Position numbers and translations under genes: made by a program. The notes under the pieces are model-generated. The model was given only the letters and a program-made list of their open reading frames with translations, ran no database searches and was not told the DNA's origin. From the NCBI RefSeq assembly GCF_020711255.1, contig NZ_JAJFAW010000029.1:1-64000 (forward strand): a DNA stretch of 64,000 bases. The letters are read 5' to 3'. This document shows positions 49,643 through 58,404 of this stretch, in pieces. Numbering within the stretch: the stretch's first letter is position 1; each line of letters begins with the position of its first letter. Source of the DNA: Hymenobacter plasmatis. Lineage in GTDB: Bacteria; Bacteroidota; Bacteroidia; Cytophagales; Hymenobacteraceae.

Positions 49643-51433
49643 ATGGAAGTAACGCAGAAAGCGCCCCTCAAGGGCGGTGAATTCATAATCAAGCCAACCG
49701 CTGCGCAGGACGTTTTCACGCCAGCCGATTTTACTGAAGAGCAGAACTACATGCACCAAACCTGCCTGGACTTTGTCGGGACGGAGGTGCAGCCGCTGCT
49801 GGAGCGCCTCGACAACCACGAGGAAGGCCTGATGCGTGGCCTTATGGAAAAAGCAGGCCACCTGGGCCTGTTCGGCGTGAGCGTGCCCGAGCAGTTTGGT
49901 GGGCTGGACATGGACTTTCCCACGGCGCTACGCGTGACCGAGGGGGTAGGCGGGGGCCACTCGTTCCCGGTGGCATTTGCGGCGCACACCGGCATTGCCC
50001 TGCTGCCCATTCTGTACTTTGGCAACGAAGAGCAGAAAGCCAAGTACCTGCCCGGCCTCACCAGCGGCGAGCTAATGGGCGCGTACTGCCTCACCGAGCC
50101 CGGCTCTGGCTCCGACGCCCTGGGCGCCAAGACCAAGGCCGTGCTCAACGCCGAAGGCACGCACTACGTGCTCAACGGCCAGAAAATGTGGATTACCAAC
50201 GCCGGCTTTGCCGACGTGTTCATCGTGTTTGCTCAGATTGACGGCGACAAGTTCACCGGCTTCATCGTGGAGAAAAACACGCCCGGCCTCAGCCTCGGCA
50301 ACGAGGAGCACAAGATGGGCATCCAGGGCAGCAGCACCCGGCAGGTGTTCTTCGCCGATGCTCCCGTACCGAAAGAAAACGTGCTGGGCGAGATTGGCAA
50401 AGGCCACCTCATTGCCTTCAACGTGCTGAACATCGGCCGCATCAAGCTGGCCGCGGCCTGCCTGGGCGCCACCAAAATGGCCGCAACGCTGAGCGTGAAG
50501 TACGCCAACGAGCGGGTGCAGTTCAAGATGCCGATTGCCAAGTTTGGTGCCATTCGCTACAAGCTGGCGCAGCAGGCCATCCGCATCTACGCCGTGGAGT
50601 CGGCCATTTACCGCGCCGGTTCCGACATCTACCGCATGGAGCAGCAGCTCATGGCCGAAGGCAAAGGCGCCAACGAGGCCCTGCTGGGCGCGGCCCGCGA
50701 GTTTGCCGTGGAATGCGCTATCCTGAAAGTGGAAGGCTCGGAAGTGCTCGACTACGTGGTAGACGAAGGCGTGCAGATTTATGGCGGCTACGGCTTCTCG
50801 GCCGACTACCCCATGGACCGCGCCTACCGCGACTCGCGCATCAACCGCATTTTTGAAGGCACCAACGAAATCAACCGGCTCCTGGCCGTCGACATGATTT
50901 TGAAGAAAGGCCTGAAAGGCGAAATTGACCTGATGGGTCCGGCCATGGCCGTGCAGCAGGAGCTGCTGAGCATCCCGAGCCTGAGCCAGGAGGAAGAAAC
51001 CGGCCTGTTCAGCAAGGAGTTCAAGACCATTGCCAACCTGAAGAAGGCGGTGCTGATGGTAGCCGGCACGGCCGTGCAGAAATACGCCGCCACCCTGGCC
51101 AAGGAGCAGGAACTGCTCATGAACATCGCCGACATGGCCATTAAGGTCTACACGGCCGAGAGCACCTTGTTGCGCGTGGAAAAGGAAGCGGGCACCAAGG
51201 GTGCCGAAGCCCTCTCGGTGCAAGCCGACATGGCCCGCGTGTACCTCACCGACACCGTGGACACGGTGGAGAAAGCCGGCAAAGACGCCATCGGCAGCAT
51301 GTGCGAAGGCGATGAGCAGCGCTTGCTGACCATGGGCCTGAAGCGCTTCACCAAAACCGAGCTGCTGAATGTGCGCGATGCCCGTCGCCGCGTAGCTGCG
51401 GTTCTCATTGAGGCCAACGAGTACGCTTTCTAA
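49643..51433 (+). CDS. Acyl-CoA dehydrogenase, long form
   Basis: The 596-residue flavoenzyme performs the first oxidation of beta-oxidation. The core has the FAD/substrate motifs YCLTEPGSGSDALG and MWITNAGFADVF, and the region YGGYGFSADYPMDRAYRDSRINRIFEGTNEINRLL with the catalytic Glu in FEGTNEI. About 170 residues follow the usual end of short acyl-CoA dehydrogenases, forming the extra helical domain seen in very-long-chain and ACAD9-type enzymes. This suggests long-chain substrates. It ends at a bidirectional terminator. Confidence 0.94.
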   Translation: MEVTQKAPLKGGEFIIKPTAAQDVFTPADFTEEQNYMHQTCLDFVGTEVQPLLERLDNHEEGLMRGLMEKAGHLGLFGVSVPEQFGGLDMDFPTALRVTEGVGGGHSFPVAFAAHTGIALLPILYFGNEEQKAKYLPGLTSGELMGAYCLTEPGSGSDALGAKTKAVLNAEGTHYVLNGQKMWITNAGFADVFIVFAQIDGDKFTGFIVEKNTPGLSLGNEEHKMGIQGSSTRQVFFADAPVPKENVLGEIGKGHLIAFNVLNIGRIKLAAACLGATKMAATLSVKYANERVQFKMPIAKFGAIRYKLAQQAIRIYAVESAIYRAGSDIYRMEQQLMAEGKGANEALLGAAREFAVECAILKVEGSEVLDYVVDEGVQIYGGYGFSADYPMDRAYRDSRINRIFEGTNEINRLLAVDMILKKGLKGEIDLMGPAMAVQQELLSIPSLSQEEETGLFSKEFKTIANLKKAVLMVAGTAVQKYAATLAKEQELLMNIADMAIKVYTAESTLLRVEKEAGTKGAEALSVQADMARVYLTDTVDTVEKAGKDAIGSMCEGDEQRLLTMGLKRFTKTELLNVRDARRRVAAVLIEANEYAF

Positions 51434-51449
51434 TCCTTGATTTTCTGTG

Positions 51450-51493
51450 CATAAAGAAGGCCGCTCCTGGAACCAGGAGCGGCCTTCTTTATG
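51450..51493. terminator. Convergent terminator with a 21-bp perfect palindrome
   Basis: Arms 51450-51470 and 51473-51493 are exact reverse complements separated by AA. The stem contains AAAGAAGGCCGCTCCTGG. It serves the acyl-CoA dehydrogenase gene (+) and the gene ending at 51512 (-). Confidence 0.93.
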
Positions 51494-51511
51494 GGCAATA
51501 GCGGAGTTGAG

Positions 51512-52966
51512 CTATTTCACCACGATTTTTTCCAGCTGCAGGGCCGCCGATTTTTTGCTTGGCCGGCTCACGGCAATGATGGTTTTCTCGCCGAGCCAGG
51601 TGGTGAAGTCCTTCACGTAGGCCAGGCTTTTGTCGTCGGCCACATTCAGCTTCAGTCGCTCAGGAGGGCTCACTACGCCGGTTTGGGTATTGATGCGGCG
51701 CAGGTAGAGGTCCGATTTCTTGTTGATGGTTTCCAGGGTAAGCACCTGCACGGTGCTGCCAAAAACTGCCGCCCGAAACCCGATGCCCGTGTAGGCGTCC
51801 ACGGCCGGGGCCACTTGGTCTTTCGCCACGATGCTGTGCCAAGTGGGCTGGCCGTACTCATTGTAGCCGAACACGTGCAGCTCGCGCGCATGCACGGGGG
51901 CTTCGCTGCCGCCTTCCTCAAAGTGTTTTTCGGCCACCACCACCAGCTGCTTTTCCGGGGTCAGCAGCAGCTCGCCCAGGTACACGTCGTCGAGGCGCTT
52001 TACATCGATACCGCTCGACTTGCTCACCTCGGCCAGGTAGGCGGGCGTGAAGCGAAACTCCGGCGAGAACTTCATGTCGCCGGCACCGCTGAAATCGTAC
52101 TTCACCACCTTTAGGCTGTAATACTCGCCGGTCTGGTAGTCGGCGCACAGCGCGGCTGCATACAGGCTGCCATCGTTCAGCACCTTAAACTGGGCATCGC
52201 GGATGGTGACGGACTTGCCGCCGAACGTGCCGCCCACCGGCACCCCCAGCACCTTTATTTCAGTTGAACTTCCGGCCGGGTAGCGGCGCACGGTCAGCTT
52301 CTTCATGTGGTCGCTGATTAGCGTCACGTACTGGGTGCCGTCGTTGGCCACGTGCACCGACGGCGAGAAGAAGTCGCCCAAGTCGCGAAAGTCGTAAGCT
52401 TTTTCCTGCAGTTGGGCTAGGTTTTGGTCAAATAGAGTAGCAGCAATGCTCTTCACCTGCTGCTCGCGCGCCAAGTAGCGGAAGGCCACCAGCCGCGTGC
52501 CATCGGGGGAGATAGACACCCCCGGCCGGCGGTCGCGGGCCGGGGCCGTCATCACCACTTTGGCCGCGCCTTTCTGGCCGCTTTGCAGGTTCACGGCCAC
52601 CACGCTCAGGTTTTGGCTGCTTTCGTCCTTGTGGTGCAGCACCACCAGCGCCTGCTGGGGGCCGCGCCCAAACGCTTCCAGGGTTTCCCCGGGGTTCACC
52701 GGAATGGTGGTGCTCCACTGCTTTTTAAGGTCGGCATCGTAGCGCTCCACAGCATAGCCGCCTGCGCTTTGGTGCGCCAGAATCACGAAGCCGGTGCCAT
52801 CGGTCAGGGGCAGGGTCTTTTGGGGTACCCGCATGTCGTAGCGGTCGGTGCCCTGCTCGGGGAGGTAGCTGAACGGGGCCGATTTTACTTTCTGAGCCAG
52901 GGCCGGGCTGGCGTTGCCCATTAGTGCCCAGCCCAGTAGCCCCGCCAGCAATACTCGATGCAACAT
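51512..52966 (-). CDS. Exported beta-rich protein of unknown function
   Basis: The 484-residue protein has a signal peptide (about 1-24, ending ASPALAQ). The mature protein is made of repeated beta strands with turn motifs (GTGFVILAHQSAGGYAVERYD, QQALVVLHHKDESSQNLSVVAV, SISPDGTRLVAFRYL, DGTQYVTLISDHMKK, KQLVVVAEKHFEEG). This resembles a beta propeller, including a TolB-like SPDGTRLV. No sorting domain or enzyme motif was recognised. Its likely location is the periplasm. A probable promoter element lies at 53022. Confidence 0.78.
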   Translation of the reverse strand: MLHRVLLAGLLGWALMGNASPALAQKVKSAPFSYLPEQGTDRYDMRVPQKTLPLTDGTGFVILAHQSAGGYAVERYDADLKKQWSTTIPVNPGETLEAFGRGPQQALVVLHHKDESSQNLSVVAVNLQSGQKGAAKVVMTAPARDRRPGVSISPDGTRLVAFRYLAREQQVKSIAATLFDQNLAQLQEKAYDFRDLGDFFSPSVHVANDGTQYVTLISDHMKKLTVRRYPAGSSTEIKVLGVPVGGTFGGKSVTIRDAQFKVLNDGSLYAAALCADYQTGEYYSLKVVKYDFSGAGDMKFSPEFRFTPAYLAEVSKSSGIDVKRLDDVYLGELLLTPEKQLVVVAEKHFEEGGSEAPVHARELHVFGYNEYGQPTWHSIVAKDQVAPAVDAYTGIGFRAAVFGSTVQVLTLETINKKSDLYLRRINTQTGVVSPPERLKLNVADDKSLAYVKDFTTWLGEKTIIAVSRPSKKSAALQLEKIVVK

Positions 52967-53021
52967 AAAATTTGGTTTTGTTTAAAGTAGGAGTAGGCAA
53001 AATGTGTTTGCCTGTCGTGGT

Positions 53022-53029
53022 CAAAAGTA
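53022..53029 (-). promoter_or_regulatory. -7 element for the exported beta-rich protein
   Basis: TACTTTTG on the minus strand fits TAnnTTTG. It is 56 nt upstream of the ATG at 52966, so the leader would be about 50 nt. Confidence 0.5.
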
Positions 53030-53295
53030 CCCATTCAAGCCTTGGCCAGCCGCAGTTGGGCCAGTTGCGGCACTAAAATTGAGCCGGGATAATAAAAAGA
53101 TATTATTAAGCATAACACTAGTGGTTTCTCCTACGTACAGGGACTCCATTCCCTTACTGTCCACCTTTATAGAGCATTAAAGGGATATAATATTCTCTTA
53201 ACGGTTCAACTTAAATTCGACGTGCTACGGCCCTATTTCGTCGTGCATTTAGCCTAGTCTGCCCACCTCAACCTAACAAAATTTACCCTCTACCG

Positions 53296-53303
53296 TACCT
53301 TCG
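53296..53303 (+). promoter_or_regulatory. -7-like element for the small secreted peptide
   Basis: TACCTTCG is a one-base variant of TAnnTTTG and is 25 nt upstream of the ATG at 53328. Confidence 0.4.
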
Positions 53304-53327
53304 CAGTCCCAAGACGTTATAGAAATT

Positions 53328-53555
53328 ATGAAATCACTGCTCAAATTTACTCTTCTATCTGCCCTCATTATCAGTGGCAAACTTGCCAAACAATCGTCCC
53401 CGGTTGCTGTGGCACAAAGTGTAGAAACGACGACTTCCCCCGACACTACTGTAGTGTTTGTTCATCAAGTAACTAGCACTGAGCCAGCCAAGCCTGCCCA
53501 AGACACAGTCCAGCCCCAACAAAACGGCCCCAGTCTCCTAGCCAATTTGTTCTAG
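53328..53555 (+). CDS. Small secreted peptide of unknown function
   Basis: The 75-residue product has an N-terminal signal-like segment (MKSLLKFTLLSALIISG). A Thr/Ser/Pro/Gln-rich tail without predicted structure follows (VAQSVETTTSPDTTVVFVHQ, TEPAKPAQDTVQPQQNGP), ending SLLANLF. No family was recognised. It lies in an AT-rich pocket with its own promoter and a weak terminator, which supports a real short transcript. It might be a recently acquired or lineage-specific gene. Confidence 0.55.
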   Translation: MKSLLKFTLLSALIISGKLAKQSSPVAVAQSVETTTSPDTTVVFVHQVTSTEPAKPAQDTVQPQQNGPSLLANLF

Positions 53556-53561
53556 ACAAAA

Positions 53562-53591
53562 AACGTGACTCCTAACAGAGTCCTTTTTTTT
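53562..53591 (+). terminator. Weak terminator after the small secreted peptide gene
   Basis: A short GACTC/GAGTC stem with a 6-nt loop, followed closely by T8. The stem is short but the T tract is long. Confidence 0.5.
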
Positions 53592-53632
53592 GCCCTGTCG
53601 GATATTATAGAATTAGAATATTATAAAAACCC

Positions 53633-55732
53633 TTAACTAATCCTGCTCCAGTTTACGGCTGATGCCGGCAAGCTTTCGATGTGGCGCCGGATGTTCCCAT
53701 TATTAGGGTTTACCAAGTCGGGGTCTTCTGACAGCAAAGCCTGGGCTGCGGCCCGGCTTTCGCTCAGAATGCGGCCGTCTTTGGCGAGGTCTGCAATCAG
53801 CAAATCGAGCACGCCGCTCTGCTGGGTGCCCATTAGGTCGCCCGGTCCGCGCAGCTTCAGGTCGATGTCGGCTATTTCGAAGCCGTTGTTGGTGCGCACC
53901 ATCGTTTCGAGGCGGGTGCGGGCGTCTTTGCTCAGTTTGAATCCCGTCATCAGGATGCAGTAGCTCTGGTCGGCGCCGCGGCCTACCCGTCCACGCAGCT
54001 GGTGCAGCTGCGAGAGGCCAAACCGCTCGGCCGATTCTATCACCATCACCGAGGCGTTGGGCACGTTCACGCCTACCTCAATCACGGTGGTGGCCACCAT
54101 AATCTGGGTTTCCTTGTTGATGAAGCGCTGCATCTCGAAGTCCTTCTCCTCGGCCTTCATGCGTCCGTGCACGATGCTGATTTGGAACTCCGGAAAGGCC
54201 CGCGACACGCTCTCGTAGCCGTCGGTCAGGTCCTTGTAATCCATCGTTTCCGATTCTTCAATCAGCGGGTACACAATGTAGACCTGTCGGCCCAGCTTCA
54301 CCTGGTCCCGGATGAACTCAAACACCTTCAGCCGGTTGGCGTCGTAGCGGTGCACGGTCACAATGGGCTTGCGGCCGGCGGGCAGCTCGTCAATTACGCT
54401 CACGTCGAGGTCGCCGTACAGCGTCATAGCCAGCGTGCGCGGAATGGGCGTGGCCGTCATCACCAGCACGTGCGGGATGACGTGCGGGTTCTTCTGCCAG
54501 AGCTTCGAGCGCTGCGCCACTCCAAAGCGGTGCTGCTCGTCCATGATAGTCAGGCCCAGGTTGCGGAACTGCACCACGTCTTCGAGCAGGGCGTGGGTGC
54601 CCACCAGCATGTGCATGGTTCCGTTGCGCAGGGCCTCGTGCAACACCCGCCGCTCGGCCGTGCGCGTGCTGCCCGTGAGCTTGCCAATGCTGATGCCCAG
54701 GGCATCGGCGTACACCTTCAGGCCGGTGTAATGCTGGTCGGCCAAGATTTCGGTGGGAGCCATAATGCAGCTCTGCGCGCCGTTGTCGGCGGCCATGAGC
54801 ATGGCGATGAAGGCCACAATGGTTTTGCCAGAGCCCACGTCGCCTTGCAGCAGCCGGTTCATCTGCTGGCCGGCGCAAAAGTCCTGGTAGATGTCGTGGA
54901 TAACGCGCTTCTGCGCCCCAGTCAGGTCAAACGTGAGGTGGTTTTTGTAGAAGTCTACCAGCGTGGGGACCTGATTGAAAATCTGCCCAGCCAGGGTCAC
55001 CTTGCGCTGGTCGCGCTGGCGCAGCAACTTGAGCTGCACGTAGAACAACTCCTCAAACTTGAGCCGGAATTTGGCCGCCGCCAGCAGGTCCGGGCTCTGC
55101 GGAAAGTGAATCTGCTGCAACGCCTGGGCCTTGCTCATCAGCCCATAGTGCTCAATGAGCGCCGGCGAGAGCGACTCCACGACGTGCGACTGCGCCAGCT
55201 TGAGCAACTCGGCCACCATTCGCATAATGGCCTTGCTGTCGATGCGGTGGTAGTTTTTGAGCTTTTCTGACGTGTTGTATACCGGCTGCAAAAAGCTCTG
55301 CCCGGGCTTGGCTTCCGTTACTTCTTCCAGCTCAGGGTGGGCCATCTGCGGCCGGCCGTTGAACATGGTGGGCTTGCCGAAGACGATGTACTCCTGGTTG
55401 TTCTTGGTGTACTGCTGCACCCACTTCACGCCCTTGAACCACACCAGCTCCAACTCGCCGGTGCCGTCGCCCACTTTTGCAGTGAGGCGTTGCTTGGGCC
55501 CTTCGCCTATTAGTTCTTTGCCACGCAGCATGCCCTTCACCTGCACGTAAGGCAAGTCGTCGTGCAGGTCGGCCACGTTGTACACCTGTGTTCGGTCCAG
55601 GTACCGGAACGGATAGCGCTGAATCAGGTCACCGTAAGTAAACAGCCCCAGCTCTTTGCCCAGCAATTGGGCCCGCTGGGTGCTGCCCACCGTGCGCAAA
55701 AACTCAAGCCGGGTATTGAAGAAATTACTCAT
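53633..55732 (-). CDS. recG: ATP-dependent DNA helicase RecG
   Basis: The 699-residue helicase remodels stalled replication forks and branched recombination intermediates. It starts at the ATG at 55732 (MSNFFNTRLEFLRTVG). An N-terminal wedge/OB domain includes VQVKGMLRGKELIGEG. Superfamily 2 motifs follow: LLQGDVGSGKTIVAF (I), MAPTEILADQHY (Ia), DEQHRFG (II), VMTATPIPRT (III), ATTVIEVGVNVPNAS (V) and QLRGRVGRG (VI). The tail DLKLRGPGDLMGTQQSG is characteristic of RecG. An in-frame upstream ATG adds only five residues. Confidence 0.97.
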   Translation of the reverse strand: MSNFFNTRLEFLRTVGSTQRAQLLGKELGLFTYGDLIQRYPFRYLDRTQVYNVADLHDDLPYVQVKGMLRGKELIGEGPKQRLTAKVGDGTGELELVWFKGVKWVQQYTKNNQEYIVFGKPTMFNGRPQMAHPELEEVTEAKPGQSFLQPVYNTSEKLKNYHRIDSKAIMRMVAELLKLAQSHVVESLSPALIEHYGLMSKAQALQQIHFPQSPDLLAAAKFRLKFEELFYVQLKLLRQRDQRKVTLAGQIFNQVPTLVDFYKNHLTFDLTGAQKRVIHDIYQDFCAGQQMNRLLQGDVGSGKTIVAFIAMLMAADNGAQSCIMAPTEILADQHYTGLKVYADALGISIGKLTGSTRTAERRVLHEALRNGTMHMLVGTHALLEDVVQFRNLGLTIMDEQHRFGVAQRSKLWQKNPHVIPHVLVMTATPIPRTLAMTLYGDLDVSVIDELPAGRKPIVTVHRYDANRLKVFEFIRDQVKLGRQVYIVYPLIEESETMDYKDLTDGYESVSRAFPEFQISIVHGRMKAEEKDFEMQRFINKETQIMVATTVIEVGVNVPNASVMVIESAERFGLSQLHQLRGRVGRGADQSYCILMTGFKLSKDARTRLETMVRTNNGFEIADIDLKLRGPGDLMGTQQSGVLDLLIADLAKDGRILSESRAAAQALLSEDPDLVNPNNGNIRRHIESLPASAVNWSRIS

Positions 55733-55738
55733 CTTTCC

Positions 55739-55833
55739 ATTTATCAATCAACATTTATCATTTAACAAATTGACTGATATGCACCAATCCAGGGGCATCA
55801 GCGTGTTAAATGTTAATTGATAAATGTTAAATG
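55739..55833. repeat. AT-rich shuffled-word inverted repeat between gldD and recG
   Basis: Words ATTTATCAA and CATTTAACA appear on the left (55739-55767) and inverted on the right (55804-55833), with one extra 7-nt CATTTAT unit on the left. The centre is about 36 nt. The arms have the same words in rearranged order, as in the repeats at 7648 and 9158. Confidence 0.65.
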
Positions 55834-55837
55834 AAGC

Positions 55838-56461
55838 CTATTTATATCTAAGCGTATTAAGCATTCGCACTATGTCCGTCTTCACGTACTCTATCACCGG
55901 GGCCAGGGAGTCGTTGGCCGTAGCCGTCTGGAAGTACAGGGCCCCGCGCAGGAAATGCTTGGTGCTATCGGTGGTGTAAAACTGAAACTGGCTGGGCACC
56001 TCGCCTTGCAGCTCAAACACCGAAGCCCGAATGCCGCTCGGAGTTTTCAGAATCCGCTCGTCGATAGCCGTGGCCTTGATTTCGTGCTTGCCGGTGAGCT
56101 TGCGGGCGTCCTCCATCATCTTGTTGTAGAGGCGCCGGTCGCGCTGCACGTCCATATAGGTTATCTGCACGTTGGCGTGCAGCTTGGGGTAGTACACGTT
56201 AATCCAATGCGGCTGGGCCATGTAGGACGAATCGCGCTTTACCACCGCTTGCGTGGAGTACTCAAAAGTATACGGGTGGTTGCCCGGCAGCATGCGGTAG
56301 CGGTGCGCCGGCAAATCGATGCGGTTGTAGCCCTTGGGCTTAGGCGTAAAATCGGGCGCCGACGAGCAGCTCGCCAGCAGCACCAGCGCTACTACCAAGG
56401 CAGGAAGTTTTTTCAGTATCGAAATCACGTAATCTAATCTAAAGAAGCGGCGCGTCCGCAT
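55838..56461 (-). CDS. gldD: Gliding motility lipoprotein GldD
   Basis: The 207-residue protein has a lipoprotein signal ending VVALVLLASCSS, with the lipidated Cys at about residue 32. The diagnostic opening FTPKPKGYNRIDLPAHRYR follows, and the body includes YMAQPHWINVYYPKLHANVQITYMDV and SKHE-like regions typical of GldD. GldD is needed for gliding and type IX secretion in Flavobacterium. The start is the ATG at 56461; a GTG at 56428 would give a tighter signal peptide. In related genomes gldE usually lies between ssb and gldD; here it is missing from that position. Confidence 0.9.
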   Translation of the reverse strand: MRTRRFFRLDYVISILKKLPALVVALVLLASCSSAPDFTPKPKGYNRIDLPAHRYRMLPGNHPYTFEYSTQAVVKRDSSYMAQPHWINVYYPKLHANVQITYMDVQRDRRLYNKMMEDARKLTGKHEIKATAIDERILKTPSGIRASVFELQGEVPSQFQFYTTDSTKHFLRGALYFQTATANDSLAPVIEYVKTDIVRMLNTLRYK

Positions 56462-56515
56462 CGGAAAGGGCCCAAGGCGTCAAAGGTAACCTTTGGCCCG
56501 TGCTGGTCGCAACGT

Positions 56516-56545
56516 AAAAAGCCCCGGGCTAGTGCCGGGGCTTTT
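56516..56545 (-). terminator. Terminator after ssb
   Basis: AAAAGCCCCGG/CCGGGGCTTTT stem with a short loop; U5 follows on the minus strand. It separates ssb from gldD. Confidence 0.88.
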
Positions 56546-56567
56546 CCTGAAAAACGTTGTTTCGCCA

Positions 56568-56993
56568 CTAAAACGGCAGTTGGTCCATCTCCGGTTCCTG
56601 CCGGAAGCTTTGCTGAGGCTCGGCAGCAGCCGGAGCATTGGCATCGCCAGCGGCTCCCTGCGGCCGGCCGCCCAGCATCGAAATCTCATCGGCGATGATT
56701 TCGGTAATGTAGCGCGTCTGCTGGTCTTTGTCCTGGTACTGGCGGGTGCGCAGCTTGCCTTCGATGTACACTTGCTGGCCCTTCTTCAGGTACTTGTCAG
56801 CCATGTCGGCCAAGCCGCGCCACGCCGAGATGTTGTGCCATTCGGTGCGCTCCACCCGGTTGCCCTGCTTGTCCTTATAATAGTCGTTGGTAGCGAGGGT
56901 GAAATGAGCCACGCTCACACCGCCTTCCAAATGGCGCACTTCGGGGTCTTTGCCTAGGTTGCCTACCAAAATCACTTTGTTCACTCCGGCCAT
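56568..56993 (-). CDS. ssb: Single-stranded DNA-binding protein
   Basis: The 141-residue protein is an OB-fold SSB: MAGVNKVILVGNLGKDPEVRHLEGGVSVAHFTLATND, WHNISAWRGLADMADKYLKKGQQVYIEGKLRTRQY, ITEIIADEISMLGG. A short Gln/Ala-rich linker leads to the acidic tip MDQLPF, which is the usual site for recruiting repair proteins. The ATG at 56993 is right at the conserved start; the upstream 13 codons are not conserved. It lies between mutY and gldD. Confidence 0.96.
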   Translation of the reverse strand: MAGVNKVILVGNLGKDPEVRHLEGGVSVAHFTLATNDYYKDKQGNRVERTEWHNISAWRGLADMADKYLKKGQQVYIEGKLRTRQYQDKDQQTRYITEIIADEISMLGGRPQGAAGDANAPAAAEPQQSFRQEPEMDQLPF

Positions 56994-57133
56994 ATTATTG
57001 CTCGTTAGGAAATACAGAATCGAAAAAGCCACCCGGCCTTTTCTTGCTCAAAGATAACAGATTAAATTGAGTTGAGCCAAGGAATTGCTAAAAAAATAAG
57101 CAGGTTTAGCTAATATAAATAGGCAGAGCTGAC

Positions 57134-58216
57134 TCACGCATTCTGGCTGCAATAGTTAGCAATCAACTTGGGCTTGGGCAGAGCCTCGATTTCATTGGCA
57201 GAGTAGGCACGGAGCCCTAAGTCCCGCAGCGTGGTTTCGGGCAGGGGTTGAGCTAATACCAGAGGATGGAAGCGCGCCTCCAGTTTTTGGTGGCTCAAGA
57301 CATGGCGGTAGGCCGAGCTGGGTTCGGAGGCCTGGCTGGTGTCGAGGCGCACGCCCAGCGCATCGAGGTGGCGCATCAGCTCCGCGGGTGGGAGCTCCGC
57401 CACGGTGGTTTCGGTCATGGCGAAGTCGTAGAGCCCTTGCCAGATATCTTTCTCCCGCCGCTCGCGCAGGTACGTCTGCTCGCCGTGGCGCAGCACGAAG
57501 TAATGGAAGTAGCGGGTGCGCGAGGCCTTTGCCTTGCTCTTTACCGGCAGTAAGGCTACCTGGCCGTGCTGAAACGCCCAGCACTGGCTTTGCAAGGGGC
57601 AAAACAGGCAATCGGGCTTGAGAGGCGTGCATTGAATGGCCCCAAACTCCATAATGGCCTGGTTGAAATCGGCTGGGGTACTGGCCGGAATGTGCTGGTC
57701 GGCCAGGGCCTGGAACTCCTTTCGGGAGCTGGGCGCGGCAATATCAGAGTGCAGCCCAAAAATTCGGGCCAATACGCGGTACACATTGCCATCAAGCACC
57801 GCCACTGCTTCGTCAAAAGCAAAGGAGGCAATGGCCGCGGCGGTGTACGGGCCCACGCCCCGTAGCTGCAGCAAGCCGGCGTAGGTACTGGGGAAACGGC
57901 CGCCGTACTCCTGCACCACCTGCTGCGCGGTAAGGTGCATGTTGCGAGCCCGCGAATAGTAACCTAAACCCTGCCAGTAGCGTAGGACCTCAGCCTCTGG
58001 AGCGGCGGCCAAATCCTGCACCGTGGGGTAGGCCGCCAGGAATGTTTCGTAGTAGGGGAGGCCTTGGGCTACGCGGGTTTGCTGCAGTATGATTTCCGAC
58101 AACCAAATGGCATACGGGTCGCGGGTGTGGCGCCAGGGCAGGTCGCGGGAATGCCGCGGATACCAAGCCAGAAGCGCGGCGGCCAGAAAGGAAGGCCGGG
58201 AAGTTATTTTTGTCAA
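57134..58216 (-). CDS. mutY: Adenine DNA glycosylase MutY
   Basis: The 360-residue glycosylase removes A mispaired with 8-oxoguanine. The helix-hairpin-helix LQLRGVGPYTAAAIASFAF carries the conserved Gly-Val-Gly and is followed by the catalytic Asp region (AVLDGNVYRVLARIFG). The Fe-S cluster cysteines are spaced C-x6-C-x2-C-x5-C in CTPLKPDCLFCPLQSQC. A NUDIX-like C-terminal domain recognises 8-oxoG. The start appears to be TTG at 58216, since no ATG or GTG is available near the conserved beginning. It diverges from the HU gene. Confidence 0.95.
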   Translation of the reverse strand: MTKITSRPSFLAAALLAWYPRHSRDLPWRHTRDPYAIWLSEIILQQTRVAQGLPYYETFLAAYPTVQDLAAAPEAEVLRYWQGLGYYSRARNMHLTAQQVVQEYGGRFPSTYAGLLQLRGVGPYTAAAIASFAFDEAVAVLDGNVYRVLARIFGLHSDIAAPSSRKEFQALADQHIPASTPADFNQAIMEFGAIQCTPLKPDCLFCPLQSQCWAFQHGQVALLPVKSKAKASRTRYFHYFVLRHGEQTYLRERREKDIWQGLYDFAMTETTVAELPPAELMRHLDALGVRLDTSQASEPSSAYRHVLSHQKLEARFHPLVLAQPLPETTLRDLGLRAYSANEIEALPKPKLIANYCSQNA

Positions 58217-58265
58217 AATTTTGAAAGAGAATAATTTGGGCCCTGGACTTGTTTAGTCGTCTGGG

Positions 58266-58296
58266 TTGTTAAAACAAAAAAAGGGGGCTACCTTTG
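58266..58296 (+). promoter_or_regulatory. Promoter of the HU-like gene
   Basis: A -33 TTG (58266-58268) and a -7 TACCTTTG (58289-58296) are separated by 20 nt, matching the Bacteroidota vegetative consensus. The leader to the GTG at 58405 would be about 100 nt. This is the best-spaced promoter in the window. Confidence 0.75.
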
Positions 58297-58404
58297 TGGC
58301 CCCAATTCAAGGGCGAACCGCCTACCGGGCAAGGGCTTACGCTGGAATTTGGGATTTTTTGCCTAAAAACGTAATTTTTTTAACCACCTAAGTACCATAC
58401 CAAC

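Larger units (their letters stand above)
52967..53327. other. AT-rich gap with divergent promoter elements
   Basis: This 361-nt region carries no gene. It is visibly richer in A and T than the surrounding DNA, with runs such as GATAATAAAAAGATATTATT and GGGATATAATATTC. It holds a minus-strand element at 53022 and a plus-strand element at 53296. Confidence 0.6.

Noticed and set aside
53900..55270. Long plus-strand frame over the recG gene
   Set aside because: It is antisense to a complete RecG with all helicase motifs; the plus-strand translation has no family signature.
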